Assembly (NCBI RefSeq): GCF_001730685.1 | Contig: NZ_MDJR01000001.1 | Coordinates: forward strand, 248,001-312,000 | Reading direction: 5' to 3' | Source: Caloranaerobacter ferrireducens | GTDB taxonomy: Bacteria; Bacillota; Clostridia; Tissierellales; Thermohalobacteraceae | DNA length: 64,000 nucleotides | Part shown: piece by piece, positions 44,768 to 53,529 of the stretch | How the letters are laid out: the number at the start of each line of letters is the position of its first letter | How positions within the stretch are numbered: position 1 is the first letter of the stretch | Translations under genes and position numbers: made by a program | Notes under the pieces: model-generated | Seen by the model: the letters and a program-made list of their open reading frames with translations, nothing else | Told to the model about the DNA's origin: nothing | Database searches by the model: none

Positions 44768-45667
44768 TTATTTAGTTTTTTCTTGTCTTTTTTTATTCAT
44801 TTCAAGTATAGGAACATTAAGAATAATTTCTTTTAACTTATCTATATCTTTAACAATGGGAACAATAACTAAAGCTAATTCTCCCGTATCAAAATTTCTT
44901 CTAGTAGCTACATATCTTTCAAGTCCAAGTAGTCTAGAACATTCATGAATAATGGCTGTTCTCTGCCCTTGATGATTCAATATTATTTTTTCATTATCAC
45001 CTTTAGGTTTTAATATAACACCAATTCCGTTTTTTAATATTCTTTCTCTAGTAGCAGATAAACCCACATTCATTACAAAAATGTCTCCAACATATAAATT
45101 TGCTCCATCTTTAAATTTAAGAGGGGCTTCTTCTATAGTAATAATATCCTTTAATGTATGTCCTTTAGTGTATTGTTTAAGAAGAAATGCAACAATAAAG
45201 CCAATTACTGTTGCAAGAATTAATATTATGGAATTTGTTTTGATATATTTTCTTATCATGAATGCAGATATTGTAGTTGTGAGCGAAACAATCATAACAA
45301 TATAATTTCTGGCCTCAAACGTTTTAGCTATGCCATCTATATAAGATTCACCTCTAGGAGCATAACTATCTCTTTCAAGTGAATGAAGAGTTTCTTTTTC
45401 CATTTTTCTAATATCTCTAAATTGCTGTATAGCTAAGGCTAAAAAAGTTACAGCAACGTAGTTCTTACCCAATAGAGCTGGATAAGCAACTGCTCCAATA
45501 GCTGCTGCTATGAAGCCTGTTGTTAAATGAATTAAATATCCATTTGGGAAAGTAGGGTATTGTCTTACATCTCCTCTGAGCATCCACCATCTACTTATAA
45601 AGCCTACTAAGATACCTATAGATATAAATAGTAAAACATGTAATTCAAGAAGATGATTTTGTTGCAT
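44768..45667 (-). CDS. YIEGIA-family membrane protein
   Basis: 299 residues. Hydrophobic segments at about 8-30, 48-70 (LIHLTTGFIAAAIGAVAYPALLG), 120-140 and 145-165; the diagnostic YIEGIA motif appears as SYIDGIAKTFEARNYIVM. The C-terminal half is soluble with DGANLYVGDIFVMNVG and HECSRLLGLERYVATRRNFD. Found mainly in spore-forming Firmicutes, with unknown biochemistry. Operon with the small gene that follows. Confidence 0.85.
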   Translation of the reverse strand: MQQNHLLELHVLLFISIGILVGFISRWWMLRGDVRQYPTFPNGYLIHLTTGFIAAAIGAVAYPALLGKNYVAVTFLALAIQQFRDIRKMEKETLHSLERDSYAPRGESYIDGIAKTFEARNYIVMIVSLTTTISAFMIRKYIKTNSIILILATVIGFIVAFLLKQYTKGHTLKDIITIEEAPLKFKDGANLYVGDIFVMNVGLSATRERILKNGIGVILKPKGDNEKIILNHQGQRTAIIHECSRLLGLERYVATRRNFDTGELALVIVPIVKDIDKLKEIILNVPILEMNKKRQEKTK

Positions 45668-45685
45668 ATTAATTCCCCTTAACTT

Positions 45686-45798
45686 ATAATCTATAGGAAA
45701 TTATATTCCTTACTAAACTATGGATAATTTTAAATATAATTTCCGTAATGGATATGGGCAAAATCTTCCTTAATTTATTTGAATTGAAGATTTTGTTC
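45686..45798 (+). repeat. Family B repeat copy 3
   Basis: 113 bp, plus orientation, from ATAATC to TTGTTC, closest to copy 1. Both inverted repeat pairs are retained with small changes (GCAAAATCTTC against GAAGATTTTGT). It lies between the divergent YIEGIA and ZIP genes, upstream of both. Confidence 0.85.
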
Positions 45799-45861
45799 TT
45801 TTTTTGTTATTTTTTTCAACAATAAGTTTTAATATACATTTGCTATTTAGAAAATTACATC

Positions 45862-45911
45862 AAATAAGTTTACTTTCATGTTTTACATATGAATAAACTT
45901 ATTTGTATAAA
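45862..45911 (+). promoter_or_regulatory. Inverted repeat and promoter of the ZIP transporter gene
   Basis: AAATAAGTTTA (45862-45872) and TAAACTTATTT (45894-45904) are perfect complements; inner TTTCAT/ATGAA also pair. The right arm falls between a -35-like TTTACA (45882-45887) and a -10-like TATAAA (45906-45911), 18 bp apart. This suits a repressor operator, perhaps metal-responsive (inference). Confidence 0.5.
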
Positions 45912-45947
45912 AAGATAATATATATATGGTTAACAGGAGGGATTTAA

Positions 45948-46685
45948 GTGCAAGGAATATTAGTGAGTATATTGGTAGGTTTATGCACTGGATTAGGAGC
46001 ATTACCTTTTTTGTTTATAAAAAAAGTTCCACAAGCTTTAAAGGATGGGCTTCTAGGTTTTGCTGGAGGGATTATGGTATTTGCAAGTTCTTTTAATTTA
46101 ATACAGCCAGCTTTAGAAAAAGGCAACTTAATAAGTGTTATTGGAGGTATAATAATAGGTACACTATTATTAACTTTTATAGAATATTTTGTTCCTCATA
46201 CACATACAAAAAACTATAAGGAAAATGATAATGGTAGCGTGCTAAAAAAAAATATACTTTTAGCAATAGCGGTTGCCATTCATAATGTACCAGAAGGTTT
46301 TGCTATAGGAGTTGGATACGGAACTGGTAATATGAGTACAGGTCTAAATTTAGCATTAGCCATAGGAGTTCAGAATATTCCAGAAGGGTTAGTTGTTGCT
46401 GCACCATTAATTGAAGGGGGATATCCGAGAGGTAAAGCACTACTTTTTTCTTTTTTAACAGGGATAGGAGAACCTATTGCTGCTGCTATAGGTTTTTTTG
46501 CTGCAAGATTAACAGATAAGTTACTTCCATTAATATTATCAATTGCTGCGGGAGCTATGTTTTATGTAGTATCGCATGAATTAATACCAGAAAGTCACTG
46601 TAATAATAATGAGATGTTAGCTACATATGGGTTTATTATAGGGTTAATACTTATGATAATATTTAGAACTGTTATTGGAGAGTAG
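45948..46685 (+). CDS. ZIP-family metal transporter
   Basis: 245 residues with about eight membrane segments. ZIP signatures: helix IV LAIAVAIHNVPEGFAIGVGYG with His-Asn-x-Pro-Glu-Gly, and helix V GVQNIPEGLVVAAPLI. A short His-containing loop HTHTKNY precedes helix IV. Moves Zn or related divalent cations; ZupT-like members import. GTG 45948 follows GGAGGG. Own promoter with inverted repeat, terminator overlapping its stop codon. Confidence 0.92.
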   Translation: MQGILVSILVGLCTGLGALPFLFIKKVPQALKDGLLGFAGGIMVFASSFNLIQPALEKGNLISVIGGIIIGTLLLTFIEYFVPHTHTKNYKENDNGSVLKKNILLAIAVAIHNVPEGFAIGVGYGTGNMSTGLNLALAIGVQNIPEGLVVAAPLIEGGYPRGKALLFSFLTGIGEPIAAAIGFFAARLTDKLLPLILSIAAGAMFYVVSHELIPESHCNNNEMLATYGFIIGLILMIIFRTVIGE

Positions 46686-46702
46686 AGATACTCTCTTTTT
46701 TT
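46678..46702 (+). terminator. Terminator of the ZIP gene
   Basis: GAGAGTA-GAGA-TACTCTC followed by seven T; the stem begins inside the last codons. Repeat B4 starts at the T-run, as B1 does after its terminator. Confidence 0.82.
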
Positions 46703-46802
46703 ATAATCTATAGGAAATTATATACCTTATTAAACTGCGGATAATTCTTAATATAATTTCCGTAATTACATTGTAGTTGATTTTAAATCGAAGATTTTGT
46801 TC
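46703..46802 (+). repeat. Family B repeat copy 4, shortened
   Basis: About 100 bp, plus orientation. The first hairpin (GGAAATTATAT with ATATAATTTCC) is kept; the left arm of the second (ACAAAATCTTC) is lost, leaving AAATCGAAGATTTTGTTC. The remaining gap to lepB (46803-46987) is AT-rich with TTATTAAAAG duplicated near 46880; I see no gene or clear operator there. Confidence 0.78.
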
Positions 46803-46987
46803 ATTAAATTGAATTTTTTTCAAGCTATTCGAATATTGTTTAAAAGGGTCTATACAATTTCAATTAACAATAACCAAACATTATTAAAAGTTATTAAAAG
46901 TTCCAATTATAATATAGCCAAGAATAGGCAAAACTTTAAAATAGTATTTAAAGTTAGGAAAAAACACAAGTAATAGGAAGTGGTGTT

Positions 46988-47563
46988 ATGATTAATAAAA
47001 ATAAAATCAATATTTTTACTGATTGCTTAAAAATTATATTTATTACATTGGTAACAACTATTTTAATTGAGAAGTATATAATAGGCATTACTTTAGTAAA
47101 AGGAGGATCTATGCTAAATACAATTAATAATAATGATAGGTTGCTTATTAATAAGTTATCATATATTTATAAAAAACCTTCACGTGGAGATATAATTATT
47201 TTTAAACCACCACTAAAGAATCGGAAAGGTGAACTATTTATTAAGAGAGTTATTGCTGTAGAAGGTGATGAGTTTAAGATTGTAGGTAATCATGTATATA
47301 TAAATGATGAACTTTTGATAGAAGAATATATTAGTGATGAAAAATACATAGAAAGAGATTATAATATTTTACAGGGGATTGTACCTAAAGGATATGTTTT
47401 TGTTTTAGGTGATAATCGAAATAACAGTAATGACAGCAGAACTTTTGGATTTGTACCAATAAAAAATATCGTGGGAAAAGCAGTAACGAAGATATGGCCT
47501 ATTAAGGGTGATACAACATTAGCGGTAGAGTATCCTAGAGATGGTGATGGAATAACTGATTGA
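46988..47563 (+). CDS. lepB: Signal peptidase I
   Basis: 191 residues with one N-terminal membrane helix (about 8-35). The catalytic dyad is Ser41 in KGGSMLNTI and Lys86 in FIKRVIAVEGD; box E GDNRNNSNDSRTFGFVP is intact. Cleaves secretory signal peptides outside the membrane, serving secreted enzymes such as the dextran fusion. queG follows after 25 nt. Confidence 0.95.
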   Translation: MINKNKINIFTDCLKIIFITLVTTILIEKYIIGITLVKGGSMLNTINNNDRLLINKLSYIYKKPSRGDIIIFKPPLKNRKGELFIKRVIAVEGDEFKIVGNHVYINDELLIEEYISDEKYIERDYNILQGIVPKGYVFVLGDNRNNSNDSRTFGFVPIKNIVGKAVTKIWPIKGDTTLAVEYPRDGDGITD

Positions 47564-47588
47564 AGGATGAGTACAAAGGATGGGTGCA

Positions 47589-48713
47589 ATGGATTTAGAG
47601 AAGTTTGTAAAGGAAAAAGCAATAGAAGTTGGATTAGATATAATAGGTTTTTGTAGTGCAGAGCCATTTTATGAAATAAAGGAGTATTTAATACTTAGAA
47701 AACAGAAAGGATATGTAACAGAGTTTGAACCAAAAGATATAAAATTAAGAGTTAATCCTAAAGAAATTATGCCATCAGCTAAAACAATAATTACTGCTGG
47801 TCTTTCATATAATGTTGATTTCAAAACTAATATTGATACAAAGAATATTTTAAAAGGTAGACTTTCTAGATCTTCATGGGGAATTGATTATCACAATGTG
47901 TTATATAGAAAATTGGAATCATTAGCTAATTATATTAAAAAGGTCAAAAATATAGAATATAAAATTTTTGTTGATACTGGTACTCTAGTAGATAGAGAAA
48001 TAGCTAAAAGAGCAGGAATAGGCTGGTATGGTAAAAACTGCTTGATAATAAATGATGAATATGGTTCTTTTATTTTTATTGGGTATATTGTAACTAATCT
48101 TGAGATTGAGGTTAATAGTGAATCTATTAGTAAGTGTGGGGATTGCAGGCTTTGTCTAGATGCTTGTCCAACCAAAGCACTAGAAGATGCTTATGTATTA
48201 AATCCTAAAAAATGTATTTCGTATCTTACTCAAACAAAAGAGAAAATTCCATATGAATTAAGAGATAAAATGAGTACTAAAATCTATGGGTGTGATACTT
48301 GTCAATTAGTTTGTCCGAAGAATAAGAATGCTAGAAAAGGTAAAACTAAAGAGTTTATTCCAAAAGTAACAGGTGGGTATTTAGATATTGTTGAAATATT
48401 TAATCTATCAAACAAAGAGTTTAAGAAGAAATACGGTCATATAACTGGAAGCTGGAGAGGAAAAAATATTTTAAAAAGAAATTGTGTTATAGCGTTAGGG
48501 AACTTAAGAGATAAAAGAGCTATAGAGTTATTATATAAAGCTTTAGAAGATTCAAGTCCAATGATTAGAGAGTATTCAGCATGGGCATTAATGAAAATAG
48601 ATAGGAAACTAGGGAAAAAAATGTTACTATTACATTTAGAAAAAGAAAAATCAATAGAGGTCAAAGAAGAGATACATAAATTTATTGACTATTTTGATAG
48701 GATAACAGATTAA
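47589..48713 (+). CDS. queG: Epoxyqueuosine reductase
   Basis: About 374 residues. Reduces epoxyqueuosine to queuosine in tRNA, cobalamin-dependent. Two 4Fe-4S motifs: CGDCRLCLDACPTKAL and CDTCQLVCPKN, plus RLSRSSWGIDYHNVLYRKL and KRAGIGWYGKN typical of QueG. A C-terminal HEAT-like repeat (LGNLRDKRAIELLYKAL) binds tRNA. ATG 47589 is preferred with AAAGGA 8 nt upstream; ATG 47580 overlaps that site. Confidence 0.94.
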   Translation: MDLEKFVKEKAIEVGLDIIGFCSAEPFYEIKEYLILRKQKGYVTEFEPKDIKLRVNPKEIMPSAKTIITAGLSYNVDFKTNIDTKNILKGRLSRSSWGIDYHNVLYRKLESLANYIKKVKNIEYKIFVDTGTLVDREIAKRAGIGWYGKNCLIINDEYGSFIFIGYIVTNLEIEVNSESISKCGDCRLCLDACPTKALEDAYVLNPKKCISYLTQTKEKIPYELRDKMSTKIYGCDTCQLVCPKNKNARKGKTKEFIPKVTGGYLDIVEIFNLSNKEFKKKYGHITGSWRGKNILKRNCVIALGNLRDKRAIELLYKALEDSSPMIREYSAWALMKIDRKLGKKMLLLHLEKEKSIEVKEEIHKFIDYFDRITD

Positions 48714-48727
48714 TTATGTTAAAAATA

Positions 48728-48753
48728 TGACAAAATATTAAAAATATTTGTCA
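48728..48753. promoter_or_regulatory. 26-bp palindrome upstream of tdh-kbl
   Basis: TGACAAAATATT and AATATTTGTCA form an imperfect inverted repeat between queG and tdh. No T-run follows, so it is more like an operator than a terminator; the TTGTCA at its right edge could also be a -35. Confidence 0.4.
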
Positions 48754-48839
48754 ATGAAGGAAAAATGGTTTTAAATGTGGTATATTAATATTGGTTATGT
48801 ATTTTGATTTAATATATTATTTTTAGGGAGGTCAAGTAT

Positions 48840-49886
48840 ATGAACGGTAAAATGAAAGTTGTGTTAAAGGATAAACCTGGTGTTGGAGCAGTGCTTTCAG
48901 AAAAAGATATACCTAAAATAGGACCTAATGATGTTTTGGTTAAGGTTTTAGCGACTTCTATATGTGGTACTGATTATCATATTTATAGCTGGGATGAATG
49001 GTCACAAAAAAGGATTAAACCACCAAGAGTAATGGGCCATGAATTTGCTGGTGAAGTTGTAGAGATTGGTAGTAATGTAAAATCTGTAAAAGTTGGAGAT
49101 ATAGTTTCAGCTGAGACTCATATTGTGTGTGGAGTTTGTCCTCTTTGTACAACCGGTAATGCACATATCTGTGTAAACACGGAAATATTAGGTGTTGACA
49201 CTGATGGTACATTTGCAGAATATGTAGCAATACCTGAAAGTAATGCTTGGGTAAATGATAAAGATGTTCCTGTAGAATTATTATCAATACAAGAACCATT
49301 AGGCAATGCAGTACATACTGTATTAGCTGGTGAGATTGTTGGAAAGAGTATTGCAGTTGTAGGTTGTGGACCAATAGGATTAATGGCAGTAGCTGTTGCA
49401 AAAGCTGCAAGTGCATCGAAAGTTATCGCTATTGAAGTAAATGAATACAGAATAGAATTGGCTAAGAAAATGGGAGCTGACGTTGTTATAAACCCAATCA
49501 AGGAAAACGTTATCGAGAGAGTGTTAGAGGAAACTTCTGGATATGGAGTAGATGTTGTTGCAGAAATGTCTGGTAATGTTATAGCAATACAACAGGCATT
49601 CAAATATATCAAATTAGGTGGAAGAATGTCATTACTTGGAATTCCTGCTAAAAATGTTGAGCTAGACTTTGCAAATGATATTATATTCAAAGGGATAACA
49701 ATGCAAGGAATAGTTGGTAGAAGAATGTATGATACATGGTATCAAGTAAAAGGACTACTTGCTTCAGGCAACTTAAACCTTGAGCCTATAATTACTCATA
49801 AATTACCATTAGAAGAATTTGAAAAAGGTATGGAGTTAATGAAGAGTGGTAATTGTGGAAAGGTAGTATTGTATCCTAATAAATAA
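48840..49886 (+). CDS. tdh: L-threonine 3-dehydrogenase
   Basis: 348 residues, zinc-dependent medium-chain dehydrogenase. Catalytic Zn Cys lies in TSICGTDYHIYSWDEWSQ, GHEFAGEVVEIG follows, and structural Zn Cys in CGVCPLCTTGNAHIC. The NAD-binding motif is VVGCGPIGLMAVAVAK. Oxidises threonine to 2-amino-3-ketobutyrate, the substrate of kbl 23 nt downstream. Together they convert threonine to glycine and acetyl-CoA. Confidence 0.96.
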   Translation: MNGKMKVVLKDKPGVGAVLSEKDIPKIGPNDVLVKVLATSICGTDYHIYSWDEWSQKRIKPPRVMGHEFAGEVVEIGSNVKSVKVGDIVSAETHIVCGVCPLCTTGNAHICVNTEILGVDTDGTFAEYVAIPESNAWVNDKDVPVELLSIQEPLGNAVHTVLAGEIVGKSIAVVGCGPIGLMAVAVAKAASASKVIAIEVNEYRIELAKKMGADVVINPIKENVIERVLEETSGYGVDVVAEMSGNVIAIQQAFKYIKLGGRMSLLGIPAKNVELDFANDIIFKGITMQGIVGRRMYDTWYQVKGLLASGNLNLEPIITHKLPLEEFEKGMELMKSGNCGKVVLYPNK

Positions 49887-49909
49887 TTTATATTTAAGGA
49901 GGTAAAAAT

Positions 49910-51097
49910 ATGAGTAATGTGCATGAGCTAACATTCTTGAAAGAAAAAATTCAAGAGCTAAAAGATCAAGGAGTTTATAGAAAATTACCGATATTAGAAG
50001 GAGCAAATGAAGCAGAGGTAATACTTAATGGTAAAAGAGTTATAAATCTTTCTTCTAATAACTATTTAGGTTTTGCAAATCATCCAAGACTTAAGAAAGC
50101 TGCAATTGAAGCAGTTGAGAAATATGGTGTTGGAGCAGGAGCAGTAAGAACTATAATAGGTAATATGGATTTACATGAGGAATTAGAAGAATTACTTGCT
50201 AAATTCAAAAGAGAAGAAGCAGCTATGGTATTCCAATCAGGATTCAATTGTAATGCAGGTACAATTCAAGCTATTACTGAAAAAGGTGACTTGATAGTAT
50301 CTGACGAATTGAACCATGCAAGTATTATAGATGGTTGTAGATTGAGTAAGGCTGATAGAGCTGTATATAAGCACTCAGATATGGACAGCTTAGAAAAAGT
50401 TCTAAAAGAAAATAGAGATAAATATAGAAATATTTTAATTATTACTGATGGCGTATTCAGTATGGATGGAGACATAGCTAAACTTCCTGAAATAGTAGAA
50501 CTTGCTGAAAAATATGAAGCTATGACTTATGTTGATGATGCTCATGGTTCAGGAGTTTTAGGTGAAAGTGGTAGAGGAACTGTTGACCATTTTGGTTTAC
50601 ATGGTAGAGTAGATTTCAGTATTGGTACATTATCAAAAGCTATTGGCGTTATTGGTGGTTATGTTGCAGGAAGCAAAACAATGCAAGAATGGTTAAATCA
50701 TAGAGGAAGACCAATATTATTCAGTACTGCTTTACCACCAGCAGCAGTAGGAGCTATAATCGAAGCTATTAAAATGCTTATGGAAACTACAGAATACACT
50801 GATAGATTATGGAAAAACGCAAGATACTTCAAAGAAAAACTTGGTCAATTAGGATTTAATACAGGAAATAGTGAAACTCCAATAACTCCTGTAATAATTG
50901 GAGATGAAGCTAAGACAATGGAATTTAGTAGAAAGTTATTTGAAAATGGAGTTTTCGTATCAGGTATAGTATATCCAACTGTACCTAAAGGAACTGGTAG
51001 GGTAAGATGTATGGTAACTGCTGGACATACTGAAGAACAATTAGATAGAGCAGTTGCAGCGTTTGAAAAAGTTGGAAAGGAAATGAGATTACTTTAA
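49910..51097 (+). CDS. kbl: Glycine C-acetyltransferase (2-amino-3-ketobutyrate CoA ligase)
   Basis: 395 residues, alpha-oxoamine synthase family PLP enzyme. Visible are [35 protein letters not shown] (PLP-stacking and Asp-Ala-His) and the PLP Lys in [13 protein letters not shown]; the C-terminal half ends [16 protein letters not shown]. It is the second enzyme of the threonine-to-glycine route with tdh. GGAGG before ATG 49910. Terminator follows. Confidence 0.95.
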   Translation: MSNVHELTFLKEKIQELKDQGVYRKLPILEGANEAEVILNGKRVINLSSNNYLGFANHPRLKKAAIEAVEKYGVGAGAVRTIIGNMDLHEELEELLAKFKREEAAMVFQSGFNCNAGTIQAITEKGDLIVSDELNHASIIDGCRLSKADRAVYKHSDMDSLEKVLKENRDKYRNILIITDGVFSMDGDIAKLPEIVELAEKYEAMTYVDDAHGSGVLGESGRGTVDHFGLHGRVDFSIGTLSKAIGVIGGYVAGSKTMQEWLNHRGRPILFSTALPPAAVGAIIEAIKMLMETTEYTDRLWKNARYFKEKLGQLGFNTGNSETPITPVIIGDEAKTMEFSRKLFENGVFVSGIVYPTVPKGTGRVRCMVTAGHTEEQLDRAVAAFEKVGKEMRLL

Positions 51098-51101
51098 AAA
51101 T

Positions 51102-51127
51102 AAGGTGCAGGGTTCTGCACCTTTTAT
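51102..51127 (+). terminator. Terminator of tdh-kbl
   Basis: AAGGTGCAG-GGTT-CTGCACCTT followed by TTATG. Confidence 0.85.
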
Positions 51128-51149
51128 GTATAATTATGAAGATATTTTT

Positions 51150-51375
51150 TTATGGACTAGGTACTAGATACTGGGGGCTAGGTACTAGAATTAGAGAACA
51201 GGTAATAGGGGACAGATGACAGAAATAGAAAATTAAAAATTAAAAATGAAAAATTAGTAGTCTAATCTAGGACAATGAGGTCAGGCTTGAAAAAACACTA
51301 ACAACTGTCGACTAAAGACTAAATGATTAAAGCGAATGGCGAAAAGCAAACGACGATAATTGCTTGAGGTGATTC
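51150..51375. repeat. Low-complexity intergenic tract with TAGGTACTAG-type words
   Basis: ACTAGGTACTAG (about 51156), CTAGGTACTAG (about 51179) and similar AG-rich words such as GGGGACAGATGACAG and AAATTAAAAATTAAAAATG follow each other without an ORF. Related words are CTAGTACCTAGTACCTA at 35894-35910 and GAATAGCGAGAAGCGAATAG at about 7254. The origin is unclear. Confidence 0.5.
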
Positions 51376-51376
51376 T

Positions 51377-51658
51377 ATGATTGTAGGAACTTGCAAAATA
51401 GATTTGTTCATATATGAAGCTAATTCATTGAAGGAAAAGAGGCATGTGATAAAAAGTCTTATAGGCAAAATACAGTCTAGATTTAATGTTTCAATAGCTG
51501 AGGTTGATTTGAATGATACTTGGAGAAAATCGGTTGTAGGGTTTGCGTGTGTTACAAATGATACTTCACATGCAAATAGTATAATTTCAAATGTAATAAA
51601 TTTTATAGAAAATGATGGTAGGGTAGAAATTACAAATTATGATATTGAGATTTTATAG
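51377..51658 (+). CDS. DUF503 (YlxP-like) protein
   Basis: 93 residues matching the YlxP/DUF503 family: MIVGTCKIDLFIYEANSLKEKRHVIKSL at the start, then FNVSIAEVDLNDTWRKSVVGFACV. YlxP homologues lie with infB-rbfA in many Firmicutes and are tied to ribosome maturation; here the gene is detached from that operon. GAGGTGATTCT precedes the ATG. Confidence 0.9.
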   Translation: MIVGTCKIDLFIYEANSLKEKRHVIKSLIGKIQSRFNVSIAEVDLNDTWRKSVVGFACVTNDTSHANSIISNVINFIENDGRVEITNYDIEIL

Positions 51659-51716
51659 TTTTTAAAAAAGTAAAAAGGTTGGAAAATCAAGAAAAAGAAA
51701 TAAGGAAGATTTGCAT

Positions 51717-52358
51717 ATGAAGAAAGGACTAACTAAGAGAGAAATTAAGGAAGTTCTAAAAATATTACAAGAGCTTTATCCAGATGCTAAATCTGAGTTA
51801 AACTACTCAAATGCATTTGAATTATTGATAGCTACTATATTAGCAGCTCAATGTACAGATAAAAGAGTTAATCAAGTTACAGAAGAACTATTTAAGAAAT
51901 ATAAAAGCCCAGAAGATTATCTCGTACTGACTGAAGAAGAATTAGGTAAGATGATAAAAAGCTGTGGTTTTTACAGAAATAAAAGTAAGAATATACTAAA
52001 AACTTGTGAGATTTTGGTAAACGAATATGATAGTAAAGTTCCAGATAATAGAGAAAAATTAATGAAGTTACCAGGGGTTGGTAGAAAAACAGCCAATGTT
52101 GTATTAAGCAATGCTTTTGGAAAAGATGCTATTGCAGTAGATACTCATGTTTTCAGAGTATCCAATAGGATTGGTTTAGCTTCAAGTGATAATGTTTACG
52201 ATACAGAAAAAGATTTAATGAGAAATATACCACATAAGCTTTGGTCGGATGCTCATCATTGGCTTATATATCATGGAAGAAGAATATGTAAAGCAAGAAG
52301 ACCAAAATGTGAGATTTGTCCATTAACAAAATATTGTCTTTACTATAAAAATATTTGA
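51717..52358 (+). CDS. nth: Endonuclease III
   Basis: 213 residues. Helix-hairpin-helix LPGVGRKTANVVLSNAFG with catalytic Lys; catalytic Asp in AVDTHVFRVSNR; C-terminal 4Fe-4S cluster motif CKARRPKCEICPLTKYC. Bifunctional DNA glycosylase/AP lyase for oxidised pyrimidines. ATG 51717 follows AAGGAAG; TTG 51711 is less likely. Terminator follows. Confidence 0.96.
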   Translation: MKKGLTKREIKEVLKILQELYPDAKSELNYSNAFELLIATILAAQCTDKRVNQVTEELFKKYKSPEDYLVLTEEELGKMIKSCGFYRNKSKNILKTCEILVNEYDSKVPDNREKLMKLPGVGRKTANVVLSNAFGKDAIAVDTHVFRVSNRIGLASSDNVYDTEKDLMRNIPHKLWSDAHHWLIYHGRRICKARRPKCEICPLTKYCLYYKNI

Positions 52359-52378
52359 TTAAGATATTGTATATGTTT

Positions 52379-52430
52379 GAGGCATAGAGAGTAACTAGGT
52401 TTTGTAAGTTTTTCTCCATGCCTCTTATTT
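52379..52430 (+). terminator. Terminator of nth
   Basis: GAGGCAT-AGAGA pairs with TCTC-ATGCCTC around a 22-nt loop, then TTATTTCATTTTT. Confidence 0.75.
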
Positions 52431-52442
52431 CATTTTTGTTGT

Positions 52443-52520
52443 CTTTTAAATTAATTAAAAAATAATTTTTGGAGGAATTTGTTAATAAATGGAGAAAATT
52501 AATAGATACTGTTAAATCTA
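52443..52520 (+). repeat. Family C direct repeat, copy 1
   Basis: About 75 bp shared with 56476-56550. The 43-bp stretch 52466-52508 (starting TTTTTGGAGGAATTTG) is identical to 56502-56544; flanks differ by small changes. It contains a GGAGG and a short TTG-started frame of seven codons. Both copies follow a terminator. Confidence 0.8.
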
Positions 52521-52616
52521 AATCACTGTATTAAATAGATGGTTTACTTAAGAATTGAAAAAGATGGGGGCGTTGACGATAAATAATAGTATAAAAACGT
52601 ACATAAGTAGATGTTA

Positions 52617-52673
52617 ACGAACCTATATTCGTAAACCCTACTATATTATGCTAAAAAGCGAACTAAAGTTCGC
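52617..52673. other. Two small hairpins before the amidohydrolase gene
   Basis: ACGAA-CCTATA-TTCGT (52617-52632) and GCGAAC-TAAA-GTTCGC (52658-52673). They lie 40-100 nt before the gene start, in a 355-nt gap otherwise holding terminator and repeat C1. No T-runs follow, so function is unclear. Confidence 0.4.
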
Positions 52674-52713
52674 AAATACTAGAGTTAGCTGAAATTAAAA
52701 AGGAGGTAAATCT

Positions 52714-53523
52714 ATGGAAATAATCGATGCACATGTACATTCTCTGGCATGTGGTATCATGTGTGGAGGACAAGTAGATGTTAGATATAAAACAGTAAAA
52801 GAAGGATTGAAAAGTAGGGGTATAGACAAAGCTGTTTTTGTTCCTATTAATGATATATCTTGGCAACCTGTTGATGAAATGAATGATTATATGATAAGTA
52901 TAATTAAAAATGACGAAGATATAGTAGGATTCATTGATATAGATATAAGTAAAATGCATTATGCAGGTGGCATTAAAAATATAGAAACAAAAATAGTTGA
53001 ATTATATGAAAGAGGTTTAAAAGGAATAAAAATTCATTTACAGAACTTAGGAGTTAATGGAGACGACTGGAGACTGCTGCCTATATATAGATTAGCTGGA
53101 GAGTTAAATATACCTGTTATGATTCATTGTTATCCAGGTTCATCACCAGGATTAATAGAAAATTCTCATCCAAAATATATTGAAAAGATTGTTAGAGTTT
53201 TTCATAAGACAAGTTTTATAATTGCCCATTTTGGAGGAGTACCATATTTTAATTTAATGCCGTGGTTAAATTACGATAATGTTTACTTTGAGACTTCAGG
53301 AGTATTACCAATTTTTAAAAAGAATATTGGTATTGAAAAAGTAAAACTAATATTTGAAGAGATTGGATATGATAAGATTTTTTTCGGTTCAGACTTTCCG
53401 ACAGAAGATATAGATATACAAATTGATATTATGAGAGAAGTAGTAAATAAAGAAAATCTTAGGTATGTTTTTAGTGAAAATATTAAAAAGTTTGGGCGAC
53501 AATTTAATTGGTGGAAGAAATAA
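52714..53523 (+). CDS. Amidohydrolase-2 family metal-dependent hydrolase
   Basis: 269 residues with a TIM-barrel amidohydrolase pattern: metal-binding HXH in IIDAHVHSLACG, KGIKIHLQNLG, His in VMIHCYPGS, and the late Asp in FFGSDFPTEDID. Similar to ACMSD/uronate isomerase-like decarboxylases and hydrolases (COG2159); substrate unknown. AAGGAGG precedes the ATG. It stands alone, followed by a long imperfect hairpin. Confidence 0.85.
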   Translation: MEIIDAHVHSLACGIMCGGQVDVRYKTVKEGLKSRGIDKAVFVPINDISWQPVDEMNDYMISIIKNDEDIVGFIDIDISKMHYAGGIKNIETKIVELYERGLKGIKIHLQNLGVNGDDWRLLPIYRLAGELNIPVMIHCYPGSSPGLIENSHPKYIEKIVRVFHKTSFIIAHFGGVPYFNLMPWLNYDNVYFETSGVLPIFKKNIGIEKVKLIFEEIGYDKIFFGSDFPTEDIDIQIDIMREVVNKENLRYVFSENIKKFGRQFNWWKK

Positions 53524-53529
53524 CATCAG

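Noticed and set aside
49015-49690. Two overlapping minus-strand open frames of 133 and 190 residues inside tdh
   Set aside because: Antisense shadows of tdh; the Leu/Gln/His-rich and Ile/Ser-rich compositions are typical of reverse-complement reading.
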